From Ophioderma brevispina (lineage: Eukaryota > Echinodermata > Ophiuroidea > Amphilepidida > Ophiodermatidae), in the NCBI GenBank assembly GCA_023653785.1, contig JAMKCH010007144.1, positions 1 through 64,000 on the forward strand: 64,000 bases of DNA. Reading direction: 5' to 3'. Positions 13,175-25,523 of this stretch are shown here, piece after piece. Under the pieces are notes generated by a model. It saw only the letters and a program-made list of their open reading frames with translations. It was not told where the DNA came from and did no database searches. Numbering within the stretch: position 1 is the first letter of the stretch; every line of letters starts with the position of its first letter. A program made the translations under genes and the position numbers.

Positions 13175-14575
13175 ACTAAGCATCAACGGAGAACGTATAC
13201 TCCTAGCAGTAATTGCTCCAACATTAGTGTACAAGCATGTCAATAGCGTAGCTCCAATATCTAATCGTGAAAGCACACTATGGCCGGTACAGAGACCTGC
13301 TTCCACCGCCTTAAATCCCGACGATGTTGTCTTGAGCGAAGTCCACCTCTTGATCAGTCCTCTATAGCAGTTAAGGAGTAACTCTCCTGGTATTGCACCT
13401 GGTGATAATCTTCCACCTGGAGCTTGACTCCCCATTGGCTGAATGACGATGCCTCCACAGATTGAGAACCCGAATTGGCCGATCTAAGGGTTCCTTTCAG
13501 AAGTGAGGCTACCCCTTTTGTTTTTAACCCCGGGAACAGATTCAGGACACTACCTGTGTTGTGGAACAGCCCCACAGACAATGGCCATATCTTGGTCTGC
13601 CCATTTTTGGAGCAACAATTGCCTGTATGGGAAAGTCACCCCCAGGCCAATCTAACTTGATCTCACGCCTTAAATGCCCTCCTGCCGTCCTTATCATAAG
13701 ATGTCTTCCTCATTACGTCCACACACGGAGAACGTATACATTTTATCATGAATTGCTCCCATCAGACATCTGTCATCTAGTGTAAGCGAAAGCATTGCAA
13801 AGAGCATGCTGTCAACTATCTTATGTGAGGCACCGCATGCGGGACAGACCACTGCCACCACCTTAATTAACAGCAGAGAACAGTTTCTTAAAGGACAACC
13901 TGTATCAACAATAACTTTCACAATAACTCTATAAAACCAATTACTGAACACTATGAGTGGTGTTTCTTGGAAAAAAACGGAATTATAATAACCATAAAAC
14001 GAATAAAGCATTTTGTCTGACCATGGCTCTATTTGAAATTCGCGGCTACTGTAGATGGGATATGTACATGTGTTAAGCGATACTGACGTCACAAGTACGA
14101 TCATACTAACTTCACCATGCATGATGCTTTTCATAATGTGTATTTCCTATGGAATTTATGAACTAAACGTGCCCGGTCGTATCGCATAACACGTCATACA
14201 CTAGCGCGATTTTTTTAAATAGCACCTGGTCAGACTAGATGGTTTTATTCAATTGTTAGGGTTGATAATCCCTTTTTTAAACCACTCGATATGTGGCAAT
14301 AATTGAGTCTAATAGTGTATTTGTTTTAATATTATCGGTGTAACGGGTTTTCTCCTTAAGCAAAGTTCCACCTTTGATCCGTCGCTAAGGAGCTTAAGAG
14401 GAGAGTTGCATTGTGCAAGAAAGATTGCTATCAACCACGTAACCTCTATTGGTATTGAACGTGATGAGTAATCTCGCACCTGGAGCTGACTCCAAATGGG
14501 ACTGAATTGCGATGTTCAACTATGGATAACTAGAATAGAATCAGCCGATCTAATGGTGTCTGAGAGTCTGTTCAA
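13175..14575. repeat. Diverged local duplications
   Basis: Three pairs of similar segments occur. 13187-13223 resembles 13724-13762 (both with CGGAGAACGTATAC then AATTGCTCC). 13385-13510 resembles 14440-14570 (both with CACCTGGAGCT, ACTCC, then GCCGATCTAA). The 13.27-kb segment around CTTCCACCGCCTTAA resembles 13.85 kb around CTGCCACCACCTTAA. The frames on the minus strand are partly conserved between copies (LQVEDY against LQVRDY), hinting at an old coding mobile element, but I cannot name it. Confidence 0.45.
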
Positions 14576-14626
14576 CGATGCAAACTTGGGTGCCAATGGT
14601 GTGACACAAAATAGGGGGTGTGTTTT

Positions 14627-14647
14627 CCCCCCCCCCCCCCCCCCCCC
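14627..14647 (+). repeat. C homopolymer, 21 bases
   Basis: An uninterrupted run of 21 C followed by GG. Its length is likely uncertain because such runs are poorly resolved by sequencing. The Pro/Gly-rich open frames around it are artefacts. Confidence 0.9.
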
Positions 14648-14719
14648 GGTCCCTCTCTTTTGCGAGCTTCTTAACGCTGTACTTTCCGCCTCGAGGCCAA
14701 ATGCACAACTCTCTACAGG

Positions 14720-15410
14720 TGACATCTATCTCTTTCTCTCCCCGTCTCTCTCCGCCTCTCTCTCTCCAAAATGATCTGACCTTGCTTCCTCTATGTGATG
14801 ACTGCCTATTCTTACCCTTCATGCATATGGGGCAAACTATATGGTGCCGTAGAAGCCTCTCCAACACTTTCAAAGCCCAATGTCATTGTGGATTGTAGTC
14901 CTGAATGGTAATTTTGATCATCAAGGTTGGATGTCAATTGGCTAACCTGCTGCATGCGTTGTTTTAGAGTTCTTACCTTCCTCTGCAATATGCCCGAAGA
15001 TGTGCAAGTTGCCAACTGTGTATGTATGTGCTATCATGGGATATCCTGTACAGATGATGTGCAGGTATCTACATGTTAAAACATTAAAGGTTAGGGTCAT
15101 TACATGGACAGTTCTGATGGCATTTGGGGACGAGGAATAGATTAAAGTATGGCAAAATTACAGAGGACTAGATTGGCAAATACCTTGGAATGAGTTTGTG
15201 CATTGGTGAATAGTTTTATGATAATGCGTTGTAAAATATTTTGTTTTTTGCTTTAATGGCCAAAATCTCTAAGTGATTGAAGTAACTACTGAAACCCATT
15301 GTAGTACAAGAAGGATCCTCAAATTTCTATATGCAAATTCGTTGCCTTTAATATTTGTATATAGACACATTTATTACGAGTGTACTACTTACGACCCAAG
15401 GCTACAGATA
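14720..15410. other. Pyrimidine-rich patch then non-coding stretch
   Basis: 14725-14768 is CT-rich (CTCTCTC runs). The remainder is ordinary AT-rich sequence with no gene or repeat that I can recognise. Confidence 0.4.
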
Positions 15411-15980
15411 GTGCTAAATGGCAGAAACGCAAACGGTAGATGAAGGCTGTACGGGTTGGTTCCCCATTGTTTGGCGAAGAGGGAGAGAAGCAGGCAGAAC
15501 AAAGCAACATAGGGATGTGGTGGGCTGTATGTTACTACGTTCAAGATAGGTGCTGCGCATATAACGATAAAGCAGACCCACGGGGGGGGCAGGGAGGGAG
15601 AAGCGCATGAGATCGGAAGTTAAGAGAAGAATGGTGTACGGGATAATAGTGGGTGGCGTAGGCAGGCCAGGTAGACAGGCGGGTGGGGAATAGAGGATAT
15701 GTTATTCGCGAGGAAAGTCGGACCCGTCGGGGCGGACCAGAGTTTGTAGCGGAAAGCTGGGTCCGAAAGGAGGCGGAAAACAAGGGGCGGATCGCGGGGA
15801 GATGGAAGCTAAAATTTTAAAGAGACAGAATCGATGTAGGAATGGGAAAGGGATGATGCGAGAGATGGAATAGGGTAAGTGGAAAGGACGTGGTGAAGAA
15901 GCGGGAAAGAGGGAAGGAGAGAATCGGTGGACGAAACGTTTGAAAGAGGGTGGGGACCTTGTTTCATGTGTAATTACGAA
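15411..15980 (+). other. GC-richer, purine-biased block
   Basis: The plus strand is unusually rich in G and A (GGAGGGAG, GAAAGGGAA types) and more GC-rich than its surroundings. Minus-strand frames of 64-100 codons reflect Pro/Ser/Phe low complexity. A similar purine-rich patch recurs at 16380-16510. No function recognised. Confidence 0.45.
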
Positions 15981-16079
15981 TAAATCCATCTCTCGTTGAA
16001 ACAATCATAACAGCGGCACAATTCTCCTATGGAAACGCGTGTGCCATTATACGCACTCCGCCATGTTGTGGCATGGTAA

Positions 16080-16390
16080 GCCATGAAGACGAGCGAATTC
16101 CTCATAATTAACCTTAACCACAATGCCTTTCGCAAGATCGACATTGCCCAATGAGGCCTTCATGATCTCTTCTTCTTATAAACCGTGTCCAACCACTGTG
16201 GTTCTCAAATATGAGATCCAGCCCGAGAGGTACAACATCGGGCTGCTTCACTGAAATCAGCAAGGTCCTTATTTGTGCATTGTTGCTGCTTCAGAGTGGG
16301 GCAGCCAAGAGGTTTTCCATTGTCTGTGGGTACTGTTCCACAACCACAGTAGTATCCTGATCTGCTTCCAGATAGGCCGGTGATTAAGGA
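16080..16390 (-). pseudogene. Coding-like patches with broken frames
   Basis: On the minus strand this GC-balanced segment gives protein-like stretches that change frame: one reading GYYCGCGTVPTDNGKPLGC in one frame (near 16370-16310) and NVDLAKGIVVKVNYEEFARL in another (near 16140-16080), each ending at a stop. This is what a decayed gene or an error-bearing exon looks like. I do not recognise the protein. It lies just downstream, in the minus sense, of the exon-like segment at 16618-16842 and could belong with it. Confidence 0.25.
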
Positions 16391-16617
16391 GGAAGGTAGA
16401 GAAAGGGAAAGGGAGATTGAGGGAAGCGGGGAGTGTAGGGTGAGAGTGTGGAGGGAGAAAAGGGAGCAGGGTTTTAGACAAAGGAGGAAAAGGAAATGGA
16501 AGGGAAGATAGGCCCCCCTGCTTCCTGAAACCTTAGATCGGCCATTATCTCACAATGGATGCAAGCTGTTAGTAAAAAAAAAAAAAAAAAGAACAGATTT
16601 TACGATTATTTACTCAC

Positions 16618-16842
16618 ACTTGACAATGTAACTTCCAGAGTTAAATCAGCGAACGCCAACATACATAAAGTTCCATGAGACTTCAGCTTCGTACTCATTG
16701 CTTCCATGTCAACCTTAGGGGTGGCTGGATTGACCCCACACTTTTTCAGCAATACTGCTGTGTGATGATTTATTGGAGCAAAGATATTGACCGGAATGGG
16801 CCCTTCCTGATGCCAATCCACATTTTTTCGGACGGGTTTGGC
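16618..16842 (-). CDS. Exon-like open segment, unknown protein
   Basis: A 75-codon minus-strand frame, open from just after a TAG and ending in AAGT followed by a consensus donor, GTGAGT (16612-16617). The peptide is mixed and globular-looking, with HTAVLLKKCG near the middle and SHGTLCMLAFADLTLEV before the donor; no domain is recognised. The upstream acceptor is weak, because no pyrimidine tract precedes the TAG. It may be an internal exon whose next exon lies near 16.3 kb, or a chance frame. Confidence 0.3.
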
Positions 16843-18705
16843 CTAGCCCTTTGGGCACCACGCCCACCATGCGGCAGCAGTGCTGGATGGCCCGCCATTA
16901 GCTCTTTTAGAGCGTGACCGCCCTTGGTTGGTAGATCCTTCTTTTTTTCATTCTAACCAGGGTAACAGCTACCCTCCTCAGGTCAACCTTTTAAAATTAT
17001 TTTATATAATTCATATTCATATCATATCAAATCACTCATATAAAGTATTAAAGCATAAAATTATCAACAATATATAACAATACGAAGCGTATCAAAAGAT
17101 TGAGAATGTGTAATACAGGGCTCAATAAACCACCGACGTGCGATGATATCTAACACTACAACAAAAAAGTAATAGAACATACAACACATGTGGCTAGTCA
17201 ACGATTTGGCAATCATTATACAATCAACAGAAAGATCAAATTTATAGTGACAGAAAATGTTTTCCTACATAGCTTTTTAATTGCAACAGAAATGATGTAA
17301 AACACTTTCACGTTTGCATATACACTGTGTCCCAATGAATGGTGGTATACACAAATGTCCCATATATAAAGACCACGAATATAATCCAGATGCATTGATC
17401 TCGGGTCGCAATCTTGATTCCAATAAAAAAATCACATGATGAAACTCACGGTGATCGTTAATAAATATCGAACTCTGAGAACTCTGACATCAGTCATATG
17501 AGATTTAAAGGTTTTGAGAAACAGTTTGGTCGCAATATGACAAAATAGTATAGCGGACATCCACCAATCAAACATTATTTATCTTTAACCACATATATTT
17601 TTTTCATGATGCAGTATGAAATTCTCAAAAATCTAGTCAATTTTAGAAATGTTCAAGCCGCTGCGAGATTTTTAGCTCATATGGTACGAAACGTTTTGAT
17701 TGCCATTGATCAAAAATATCTGGCTCTAAAATCGGCAAATCTAAACAGAATAAGAGGGATATCCGTGCTGAGAAAAATTTCGGCAAGCCGTGAAAAATGC
17801 TTTATAGGGCAAAGTGACTGTAGTTTAACACATTAAGTCGAAGAAGTCTTTGGATATCAATGTGTTTGAAAAGCCAGGGATAATGGGATTGTTTTTATAT
17901 ATTGCACACTATCCTATTACAAATTGTGTTGCACTGTACTTTATAACTCCAGTACTATTCTAATTGTGTATTATACCTGTACAACGTAGATTTTGATGTC
18001 ATGCAAACTTTTGAAGTGAAAAAAAAAAAACCACATGATTTTACAAAATAATTAAAACCAGAATATTATATTTTCAAAAGAGTTGCCAGCGATAAAAACA
18101 TATCAAAGAGGTAGTTGTTTGTCTTTGAAATCTTGAAAGGCACTTAATGTAAACATAACCTGAATTGCATATCACTGTCTTAATTTAACTGTTTTAAACT
18201 TAATTCATAGAAAAATACCTAAATTACAATTACAGAAAATGGAAGCACTTGATTTTGTTTCTTTTGAATATTTCCTGGCATTTGTCCATTTAATAATATT
18301 AAAACGTATCAGACTCAAAATGCCTTGAAGTATTTGTTACTTTTCACACTTCTAGAGCAATGTGGTTCTCGGAGCGAGCTCTTGTTAGAGTTTTAACGCA
18401 ATAGAAGAGCCCTTTAAAGAAGAGGTATGCTTTTTCAATGAACACTTCCAATTAAGACACTTTTTGGGTATTTTGAAACAAGTTTACCGCAGATGAATGT
18501 TTTCTTTCAACTAAACAACGATGTTGTGATTTGACCCACTTCAAATATTGGGGCAATTGGCGCAAACTCACTTGGAATCCAACACACATCTTCTGTGAAG
18601 ATTCAGGCAACCTTCCAGAACCCCCTCCCTTGTGAAGTTTCATTGGGAAAACAACAAAAAATACTTCAACACTGTTGATAACGAATGTAGCAGTTTGTTG
18701 ATTTG
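16843..18705. other. AT-rich non-coding stretch
   Basis: No gene or repeat recognised. The 76-codon plus-strand frame at 17606-17836 and the 63-codon minus-strand frame at 18452-18643 have no known motifs or clear splice sites. Confidence 0.4.
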
Positions 18706-18708
18706 GCC

Positions 18709-18980
18709 AGTATTCTCAAGGGAGTCTAACTTTAGATAGACCGCAGTAAACCAGGTTAGTCCTACATGAGTGACCTTTTTTCCGTCGACATACTCTGTAA
18801 AGGTGTGCCGTAACGGGTTGAGAAAAATTTCATGGCTGGACCGGATCGGCCCATTGATGAGATTTTTCTCACCCGTTATTTTAAAACTTTCTTAGTACGT
18901 TGAAAGGAAAAAATGTCCATCTGTAGAACTAACCTGGTTTAAATAACCTGAGTTCTAAAGTTACTCCCTTTGAGAATACG
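18709..18980. mobile_element. 272-bp foldback MITE
   Basis: The two halves are inverted copies for about 120-130 bases each. The left arm begins GTATTCTCAAGGGAGT and the right arm, on the other strand, GTATTCTCAAAGGGAGT; both continue through ACCAGGTTAG and CGGGTTGAGAAAAAT/CGGGTGAGAAAAAT to a short central loop around 18840. No coding capacity, consistent with a non-autonomous DNA element moved by an enzyme encoded elsewhere. A target-site duplication was not resolved. Confidence 0.8.
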
Positions 18981-21350
18981 CAAGATGCCTGGTCTTCGTG
19001 AATATTTTTGTTAGTTATTTGATAATTCATAAAGAGTAATCTTCCATCTTCTTCAAAATTAACCATTGCACTGAATTTAAAAATCACTGATTATCTATTT
19101 TGGCCTTGACCAATCAACTTCTAATGCGAACAATATCCATTTAATATTAATTTTACATTTATAAACATTTTCAAATATCCAATAAGTATCTCTACATAGG
19201 TCTTTATACAATATTACATATAATTTTTGCACACAAAAAATAAAAATATTATATATTTATACAATCTCCTAGTTATTAAAAGATCCTAACACATTTCAGT
19301 TTGAATGCCGTCACCTGCTTTAACGCTATTCTTGTGTAACACAATATCTATACCGACGTCCTTGTTTTACAATCAAGTTCTTTTTTTCTTTACGTAATTG
19401 TCACGTTCGTATCAACATCCAAACTTATGAGATTCTCAATATTCTTACACAAATCCTTGCATCGTCCTGGGAATATAGAAAAACATTATGTATCCGATTT
19501 AAGAAATCCGTGAATATGTACACTACTTGACGTTTGTAATAGCGGACGACATGTGGTTTTCATTCTTGTATCTTAATTTGTCCTTGACCAGAGTACAACA
19601 TAAGACAGCGACTGTTCAAACTTAACTGTTAAGAACATGTCGAAAAGTTTGGTAGTTCGCCATAAGATACTCATCCCTTTGGGGAGTAAACATTTGTTAC
19701 AGCGTTCATTTTTTTCTAACATGTTCTAACATTAGTTTCAGTGTCCAATTGAGACTTGCAAATATTTCACAAAACGGTACTTCTAAATGTTCCACATCCA
19801 GCTGCTATTGAATACTTTCTTTACTGCGTTCTGGGTGCCCCACTCCTGACGCGGGCCATTGGTGGTTTCTTCTTGATCACTGACCTGGCCCGCGAATGCT
19901 CTTATGAACATGTTTCACAACGTTCCAAAACCATAAGCACACTGCAAGCAAAAAGAGAAGGAACTTTTCGGACTCCACCAACATGAGGCAATCCATCCCC
20001 TTTCGAAACACCCGCCTTTCTTGTTGACCTGTGCCCCCCTTCTTCCATATCCAATGTGGAACGGAACTGAAACAAAGAAAAATACATGCTTTAGACAGTA
20101 AATCACATTTGTAATCACTCTGCAGCAAATATTTTCCTAACTATCTAATGATTATTTTGTCCCGAGCACCATACCTTTGTCTGTGTCTGTCGTCCGTTTA
20201 ATTGACTTTTTAAATGTTTAACGAAACATTTTCGTTTGTATTTTTCCTCAGGGAATGTCTTTTTGAGGCCTTGGCCTTTTTCCCGTCCATATTGTTGTTT
20301 CTGTTATGCATATTGCTTATTTTTAATGGTTTATTTGATGTATTGATATTATTTATTATATTAATGAAAGGGTTATTTTACATTATTAATACATTTTGGA
20401 ACTAGCACAAATGTAATTTGCTAACGCATAAGTCTTAATCAATTAAGGCTGGTCTGTTTTAAAACCTTTTAAAGGTGTGTAACATTTAACATCATTAGCA
20501 CCTTGATATCTTCAAAATGGTTCCTTAAACGTGTTTAATGTAATCTGGGCAAATATTTTAATGATTGTCGTTTAATAAGATATTGCATTATTTAGCTTAT
20601 GAATTGTACAAACTAGTATTCGCATAACATTCCCGTATTTTTCGCATATGATATGAGCTAATCTTCAACGTTGTTGTGTGTTTCAATTCAGCCCCGTAAA
20701 TAAGTGACAATTTTTCAAGACAAACTAAATAAAAATGTTGTAATTCCTGACCGTTTGACCGGTCAGAGATAAGCCATAAGCCTATGATTCACTGGTAATT
20801 GGTAATTAGCATTGGGCCTCTTTAATGATCCAGTTTACTTACTAAATTAATTTTGACCTGAAAGTTAATTAACCAATCCACCTCAGCTTAATAAAAACAG
20901 ACACGACCAGCAATAAAAACGTTGATACAACTCTAATTTGTAAATTTTCCTGCGATTCGAAAACAAATCTGCGTAACTATTTTTATTCAAAATTACTTAA
21001 AAAATTTGCATTTGTTAATTTAGTTGACAGGTAAAATTTTAATTCTATCTTTTCTCCAGCCAGCAAAGAGTTCCATCATTAACTTGTGTTCTGTTGTACT
21101 TAATGGTGGGCTATTAAATGGTTATATGATTCATTCAATTATATTGTGATAAATGAGTAATCAATATGACCATAATATCCATATTATGTAACGGAGATGT
21201 CATCATGTACTCTTAGTAGGGATTAAGAAATGCCAATGTTATGGGGCAAGATTTTGCATGTAGTAAGAAGTGCTATGGGCGACTGTTGATTAGTGCGAGA
21301 GAAGGGGCATGTCAGAAAGGAAACATTTATCTTTTCGAATCATTAAATTA
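18981..21350. other. AT-rich non-coding stretch
   Basis: No gene recognised. 19.83-20.06 kb is more GC-balanced and open in several frames, with GCGGGCCA and TGGCCCGC forming a short inverted pair (about 19850-19894). The hydrophobic frame at 20214-20405 reflects T-rich sequence. I cannot support a feature. Confidence 0.4.
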
Positions 21351-21351
21351 A

Positions 21352-22150
21352 CAGCGTGTATCAATAAAAACGCATGATTGGAAACCAAACAAATAAAAAA
21401 TATAAACTACCTTTTCTCAGGATTTTAAAATGTTTGTAACGTACATTTCCCTTCTCTCTTCAACTATGCTTCGTATCCCATTTCATTTCGACACTCTTGT
21501 CCAGATATACGTGTACTTGAAGTCCCAGGTTATAAATTCCAAGCTTGTCCGATTGTGAAATCACAGATATTTAATGAAGGTTTAGAATTCAAGTAGAGGT
21601 TGAGAGTATCACGAGTCAAAAGGAGAACATTGTGGCAGGGTTGGGTAAATATTTTAAATATAAGAAAGCAGCGTACATTGTTTGAACTGTAAATTTTCCT
21701 TAAAATGGAGAGAACTTTTAAAACAGGACATGAATTATTGTGAGTATAGATTTTCCATGCAAATGTTTGAAATGGACTTCTGATCCACTTTTAAAATGTC
21801 TTTCCAAGGTACAATATCGTGTCCCCTATTTTTGATTGTTCAATTCAAAATGCCAAACGTGTTTATTTGATTGATATCAGAAACGACATGATGCTTTGAA
21901 ACAACGATAGTAGTTTTAAATTTTACATGACACTTATCCCAGCTGTTTTTAAAAAAAAAACAACGTCTTGTTATGTTTAATTGTCCTTAATGCATACCAT
22001 GTACATAACGGCCGTTTTCAATGTTTTGTTGGATCATTGAATCGTACCAACCCGCGTTCAGATGGGGCTTGTCATAACTTGTCATAACTTTTGAACCAAA
22101 ATCCAAATTACACCAAAACAAATTGTTAAATTTATTACTTGCAATCTCGC
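21352..22150 (+). repeat. Dispersed repeat, copy 1
   Basis: About 800 bases align, with divergence and gaps, to 54811-55640 in the same orientation. Shared landmarks are GTGTATCAAT, TCCAGA(G/T)ATA, ATCACAGATAT near 21565 and CATTGAATCG then ACCAACCCG near 22037. No coding frame is shared. It directly abuts another repeat at 22213, so this is a site of layered insertions. Confidence 0.65.
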
Positions 22151-22212
22151 TGTTATGCATGGTAAAATTCGCTTGAAGACTTCGTTCAAGGCTATTCCGG
22201 GCGGTGCTCATT

Positions 22213-22480
22213 ACTTAAAAGGACATACTGGCATTAACAAAATAATTCAGACATAATGCATGAAGTGGACCCGTATTGAAAAAAGTAAAAACAGCAAAGT
22301 TCATTGCCATCCGTGGCATTCCTGCACGAAAAATCAAGGTGTTGACATCCCTGCCAGAATTTTTAGCATTTTTTGTGACAAACTTCAAAAAGCATTCAGA
22401 CTGGGCTGGATGTTATTTGATTTACCAAATACCCGTTTTCCGGGTTTTTGATAAGCAAATCTCATAGCGCTGTTGGCGAA
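22213..22480 (+). repeat. Repeat related to the 41.7-kb foldback arm
   Basis: Begins TTAAAAGGACATACTGGCAT and matches the left arm and adjoining sequence of the element at 41682: shared AAGTGGACCC/AAATGGACCC, then TGTTGACATCCCTGCCAGAA near 22340 and 41823. Only one arm is recognisable, so this may be a truncated copy. Confidence 0.6.
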
Positions 22481-23050
22481 CTACGCCTGTTAAGATTCTT
22501 CGGTTCGGCGCAAAGAGTAACCATTTTGTGATGAAGCGCTAACAAAATGTCATCATCTGATAAATCACGTTTATGATGATTTATGCAAACAAATGTATTT
22601 AATAAGTAAACTAAATCTAACAACCCAAATAGGTCTTTTAGCTTAGAGCATGTACTGTTAAAGTACCGACGGATATCGAAATAATATTCAAGTCCGTCGG
22701 AAAGAACTATACTTAGATTTTCAGATTGATAATTGAAAACTTAATTTCTAGCCGAATAGTGGGTATTACATCGAAAGGTAGCTAATAATGACTGATTCTT
22801 TACACCAAATTTTCCTCCTCCTATTTATTCGCTTTTCTTTCTTTCGTTTTTTCTTTCTTTAGACAGAAACGATCACTCTAATATACTTAAGCTTGGTTTA
22901 GCTTAATTTCGATCAAACAGCTTAACACGACTTGTATTAGCAGGGACCGTAGTGAAAGAGTGTGTGCTTCGGAAAAATTTTGATTTTTTTTACACCAAGT
23001 ACTTTATGCATTGATAATCAATAAAATTGATGAAGCCACTGCCAAACAAC
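22481..23050. other. Non-coding stretch
   Basis: AT-rich, with a T/C-rich tract at 22810-22862. No gene or repeat recognised. Confidence 0.4.
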
Positions 23051-23069
23051 GCCCCTTTATTCCCCCAGC

Positions 23070-24075
23070 TTGGATTTCAGGTTACAACAAATGTTAAATG
23101 TTCCAATCATGTTGAAAAGCACATGACCCTGTTTCTCAGATTAACCAGGATTCTAAAAAATATGTTTTAAAATTATTTATGCTAACAGTTTTCGGAGTTA
23201 CTGGGGTAAAATTGGTGAAAAGTCAATTTGGTGTGTACATGGGTAAAGAGTTTAAAAAAATGCTTTTATTCGAGTACTATGTGGCGCAAATTGTTTCCCT
23301 AGCTTAAAGGATGAAATTATGAATATGCCCTCCTCTGTTATGCTTAGTTTTCACTTATCCAGCAAAATAGGTTACAGGCCAATAGAATCCAATAGCCTGT
23401 GCATAGCTGTTGACTTTTTTGCCATTTGTTGGTTAATAAGTCTTTGTTAGTGTTTTTAGACGGCTTCCCAAATCACCTGCAAACATTTGGACGACATCTC
23501 TAAGCCACTGACATATGTGGTATAAGCATTGGCGTAACAGCGGGGGCAGGTATCTCCTGCAGGTCGGCCCCCTTGAGACTTTGGCCGGGAAAATTGGCAA
23601 AAATCATGCTAAATCAGCGCCGTTTTTTGCCCTCTGACCGGGAATGGCCTTTTTACCCCCCTGAGAGGAAAATTTCCCAAGACGGAGAAATTTGCCCCCT
23701 CGGAGGGGGCCGGCCCGCTACGCCACTGTTCTAACGTATCAAAGCTGGCCAGGGTCGAAAGGGTTAATAACCAAACACGGTCATATTGTCCAAAACGATT
23801 CATATTCCCTATTTCATTCTATCAGCTGCACCAACAATTTGGAGCAAGCTTTCATTTTGACCCCTGTACCCATCCAAATTGCTTTTAAACTATTTTTATC
23901 AGTTTAAGCCAATAACTCAATTTAAACCAGGGTAGTAAGTAAATAGAACTTACCTTTTTGGAATCATTATAATCATACAAACAACATGGTGTGCTTTCAA
24001 AACAATCGGAACATTTTAAAATCTTGACCCGTGTGTAACCTTGAAATCCAACCTGAAGGCATGATAGAGGTGCCA
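23070..24075. mobile_element. Diverged foldback element of the 34.7-kb family
   Basis: The segment 23085-23260 resembles the left arm at 34805-34970 (TTCCAATCAT, AGGATTCTAAAAAA, GGAGTTACTGGGGTAAAAT), and 23840-24040 resembles the right arm at 35240-35440 (TTTTGACCCCTGTAC, TTTTTGGAATCATTAT, ACATTTTAAAATCTTGACCC). The arms are inverted to each other, as in that family. A GC-rich stretch at 23540-23715 with GGGGGCC motifs separates them and may be a later insertion. The right arm is included in the tandem duplication described next. Confidence 0.5.
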
Positions 24076-25523
24076 AGTGCTTCCATCAATTTTTTTTGAT
24101 TTCAATTCATAAAGTACTTGTGTGTCTCAAAAATCACAATTTTATCCAGATTTGCACACCACATGAGATCTGTGGCACTAGACTCCCCGCTATATAAGAA
24201 TGATTGAATGAAGCCAAGCGCCAGATCTGCTTAAGAGACGAGTCCTTCCTGTCTGTAAAATGTAAATAAATGTGGGAGTCATACCTTTCTCATACCTAGA
24301 ATGCTAAGTTCATTTACATCGTTTAAAAAAAACCTAAGCATGCATATTCTCAACGGTCCTGTTTAGATAAGGAACGTAGCCTGGCGTTTTCTCGTGGTTC
24401 GTCTGATTCGTCACTACAAACATTTCCGTTTATGTTGTGTATGTACACCTGGCACAAAAGTCATCTCGGCATGTTTTTCGATCAGTATTGTGCAAAGTCA
24501 TACCAATTTGAAAGTTTCGAAATAATCATTTTGTTGCCTAGGTCTTGCTCTTGTCATTTAACACTTGCTTGTAAAACAAGCGTCAGAAATGGGTGAGATA
24601 GAAGCCGCGAAATACGCAAACCCCCCAAACCAAAAGTTGCAGTTTTTTTTGGATTTTTTTTTCAATGGGCATGGCAATGAATGGACAATGGGTTAACGAC
24701 ACGTGTACCACAATCAATATTGCAAGTGGGCTTTCTCGCCCATTCAGTCGAAAAACCTCTTGTGTGAAATCAATACTAACGTATTATTGCGTTGTACCAC
24801 ACGGTGACCATTGTACAAAAATCTGACTGCAACTTTTGTTTTTGGGGGTTTGTTTCTTTCGGGCTCTCTAATATCAGTTCCATTTGTGGACGCTCTTTTT
24901 ACAAGGGAGGTGTTAATGAACAAGTCAAGACCTAGTCAACGATGTATATTTGAAAACTTTCACAATGGTCTGAAGTTGGGCACAATACTGATCGAAACTG
25001 GCCGATATACTTTTTTGTCCAGGTGTATAAGATTGTCTTTTGCGTTAATATACAGCGACATTTATTTTAGTTCCAAGTTGCTCAGTCGTCGGGCTACTCA
25101 TTCGTGTTCACTATTTTTTGCCATTGGCAGTGTTCGTACCGCAAGTGTTTTTAGATTTATATCATTAACTCAAACAAACCCCCGGAACAAACCCTTAGCA
25201 GTACCGATTGAAACTCTTCAGCAATAGAGATATTTCTCCGGTTTCTGGAAAATCCTCTTTTCGACAAGTTTACTAAAGGCAAGAAATCAATATTAATTAC
25301 TTAAGCAGGGGCGGATCCAGACTGCACTGAAGGGTGGGGGGTGCCCAAGATAAAATTTTTATTTTTGCTTGGATGTAATGGCTGCGTAGCAGCCACGGCG
25401 CCGGCGCGGGGGTGGGGGGAGAGGGTATCCCCTTCCCGCTGCGAAGCGCGGAGCTCTTTCATTTTTGCTGGCGGAGACCAGCCAGTATGAGAATCGTGAT
25501 AACGATTGACTGACTCCCTGCCG
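23684..25523 (+). repeat. Tandem duplication, unit A
   Basis: This 1.84-kb unit is repeated directly as 25524-27396. The last 303 bases (25221-25523) match 27094-27396 with a single substitution, while the first 1.5 kb differs from its partner by many 1-4-base insertions and deletions. The 138-codon open frame at 24811-25227 is not preserved in unit B, so I do not call it a gene. Confidence 0.85.

Noticed and set aside
14496..14898. Pro- and Gly-rich frames on both strands
   Set aside because: They are centred on the 21-base C run and a CT-rich patch; low-complexity artefacts.
20214..20405. A 63-residue hydrophobic membrane protein
   Set aside because: Phe/Leu/Ile richness follows from T-rich DNA; there is no supporting signal.
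24811..25227. 138-codon plus-strand open frame
   Set aside because: The matching part of the tandem copy (about 26.7-27.1 kb) does not keep the frame, no domain is visible, and there are no splice sites; the tandem copy has more gaps, but this frame has no independent support.
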